A stretch of DNA of 6,210 nt, taken from NCBI GenBank assembly GCA_028291445.1, contig JAQGIA010000120.1, positions 1 to 6,210 on the forward strand. Reading direction: 5' to 3'. The notes below the pieces were generated by a model. The model saw only the letters and a program-made list of their open reading frames with translations, did not search any database and was not told where the DNA came from. Of the stretch, positions 5,712 to 6,210 are shown piece after piece (position 1 is the first letter of the stretch; every line of letters starts with the position of its first letter). A program made the translations under genes and the position numbers. This DNA is from Belnapia sp. (lineage in GTDB: Bacteria; Pseudomonadota; Alphaproteobacteria; Acetobacterales; Acetobacteraceae).

Positions 5712-6210
5712 CAGCCGATAACCGACTGGGATTGGGATTGAGTCGCCAGCGCGGGCTCGGCTGCCCCAGGCCCTTCGTCCTCAAGGATCCAGGTGTCCTT
5801 GGTGCCGCCGCCCTGCGAGGAATTCACCACCAGCGAGCCCTCGCGGATGGCGACCCGGGTCAGCCCGCCGGGCACGATGCGGATTTCCTTGCCCGAGAGA
5901 ATGAAGGGACGCAGGTCGACGTGGCGCGGGGCGATGCCCTGCTCGACCACCGTCGGGCAGGTCGAGAGCGCCAGGGTCGGCTGGGCGATGTAGTCGCCCG
6001 GCTTGGCCAGGATGCGGGCGCGGAATTCCTCCCGCAGGTCGCGCGTCGCATGCGGCCCGATCATCATGCCGTAGCCGCCGGAACCCTTGGCCAGCTTCAC
6101 CACCAGCTTGTCGAGGTTGCCGAGGACGTATTTGCGGTCCTCCTCCCGCTCGCAGAGGAAGGTCGGCACATTGGCCAGCAGCGGCTCCTCGCCGAGGTAG
6201 AAGCGCACCA
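5711..6210 (-). CDS. Circularly permuted type 2 ATP-grasp protein, C-terminal 165-166 residues (5' end beyond the window)
   Basis: The gene enters from the right edge; roughly the last third of a protein usually about 470-480 aa long is visible. Diagnostic segments in order are FYLGEEPLLANVPTFLC, KLVVKLAKGSGGYGMMIGP (the ATP-grasp nucleotide-binding region), YIAQPTLALSTCPT, HVDLRPFILSGKEIRIVPGG, LTRVAIREGSLVVNSSQGGG and KDTWIL. This pattern is typical of the COG2308-type family, predicted to be carboxylate-amine ligases that build amide or peptide bonds using ATP. The last 24 or so residues after KDTWIL are variable and end in a Gln/Ser run (SQSQS) encoded by a hexanucleotide repeat. The TGA stop shares its A with the next ATG (TGATG). 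The internal Met codon at 6208 is not the true start because homology is already under way there. Family call is secure; substrate is unknown. Confidence 0.93.
   Translation of the reverse strand, partial: VRFYLGEEPLLANVPTFLCEREEDRKYVLGNLDKLVVKLAKGSGGYGMMIGPHATRDLREEFRARILAKPGDYIAQPTLALSTCPTVVEQGIAPRHVDLRPFILSGKEIRIVPGGLTRVAIREGSLVVNSSQGGGTKDTWILEDEGPGAAEPALATQSQSQSVIG
5724..5741. repeat. Three imperfect hexanucleotide copies in the ATP-grasp C-terminal tail
   Basis: Plus-strand GACTGG, GATTGG, GATTGA run head to tail; on the coding strand they encode alternating Gln and Ser. The run sits in the unconserved tail just before the stop codon, so copy-number change would lengthen or shorten the tail in frame without touching the fold. 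Confidence 0.6.

Noticed and set aside
4776..5741. 321-codon plus-strand open frame opposite the alpha-E gene
   Set aside because: It mirrors the alpha-E coding region almost exactly, and the alpha-E product has family motifs along its length while this one has none.
1..6210. CRISPR arrays, tRNA/rRNA genes, insertion sequences, phage or toxin-antitoxin genes
   Set aside because: Looked for on both strands; no regularly spaced repeats, no transposase or integrase motifs and no RNA-gene signatures were seen.

Overview
The window is about 70% G+C and codes almost without gaps on the minus strand. Together with an ancestral proteasome-like (Anbu) cluster, a Bug-type binding protein and a molybdenum hydroxylase, this fits a high-GC Proteobacterium, most likely an alphaproteobacterium of the Acetobacteraceae/Rhodospirillales kind. 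That placement is inferred from composition and gene content; there is no rRNA or other taxonomic marker here.

Seven genes are read, all on the minus strand, so transcription runs from high to low coordinates. Module A (6210 to 4003) is an Anbu-type cluster: the C-terminal third of a circularly permuted type 2 ATP-grasp protein (cut by the window edge), an alpha-E domain protein, and the proteasome-fold peptidase Anbu. They are joined by a 1-nt (TGATG) and a 4-nt (ATGA) overlap. The transglutaminase-like gene that often accompanies these three is not between them.

A 97-nt gap (3906-4002) holds a GC-rich hairpin and a 10-bp direct repeat. Module B (3905 to 1) then follows and looks catabolic: a periplasmic Bug/TctC solute-binding protein, a 93-nt gap, a [2Fe-2S] small subunit and a molybdopterin-binding large subunit of a nicotinate dehydrogenase/isoquinoline 1-oxidoreductase-like hydroxylase, and the start of a gene of the 4,5-dihydroxyphthalate decarboxylase-like family (cut by the left edge). 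The last three genes are joined by ATGA stop/start overlaps. The inferred logic of module B is capture of a small carboxylated or N-heteroaromatic acid, molybdenum-dependent hydroxylation, and perhaps decarboxylation; the substrate cannot be read from the sequence.

The most distinctive local structure is an imperfect 24-bp tandem duplication (2352-2399). It lies across the small/large subunit junction, and one copy carries the stop codon, start codon and ribosome binding site. No RNA gene, mobile element or CRISPR array was found, and there is no gene-free stretch over 300 bases. The long plus-strand open frames are antisense shadows of high-GC genes.
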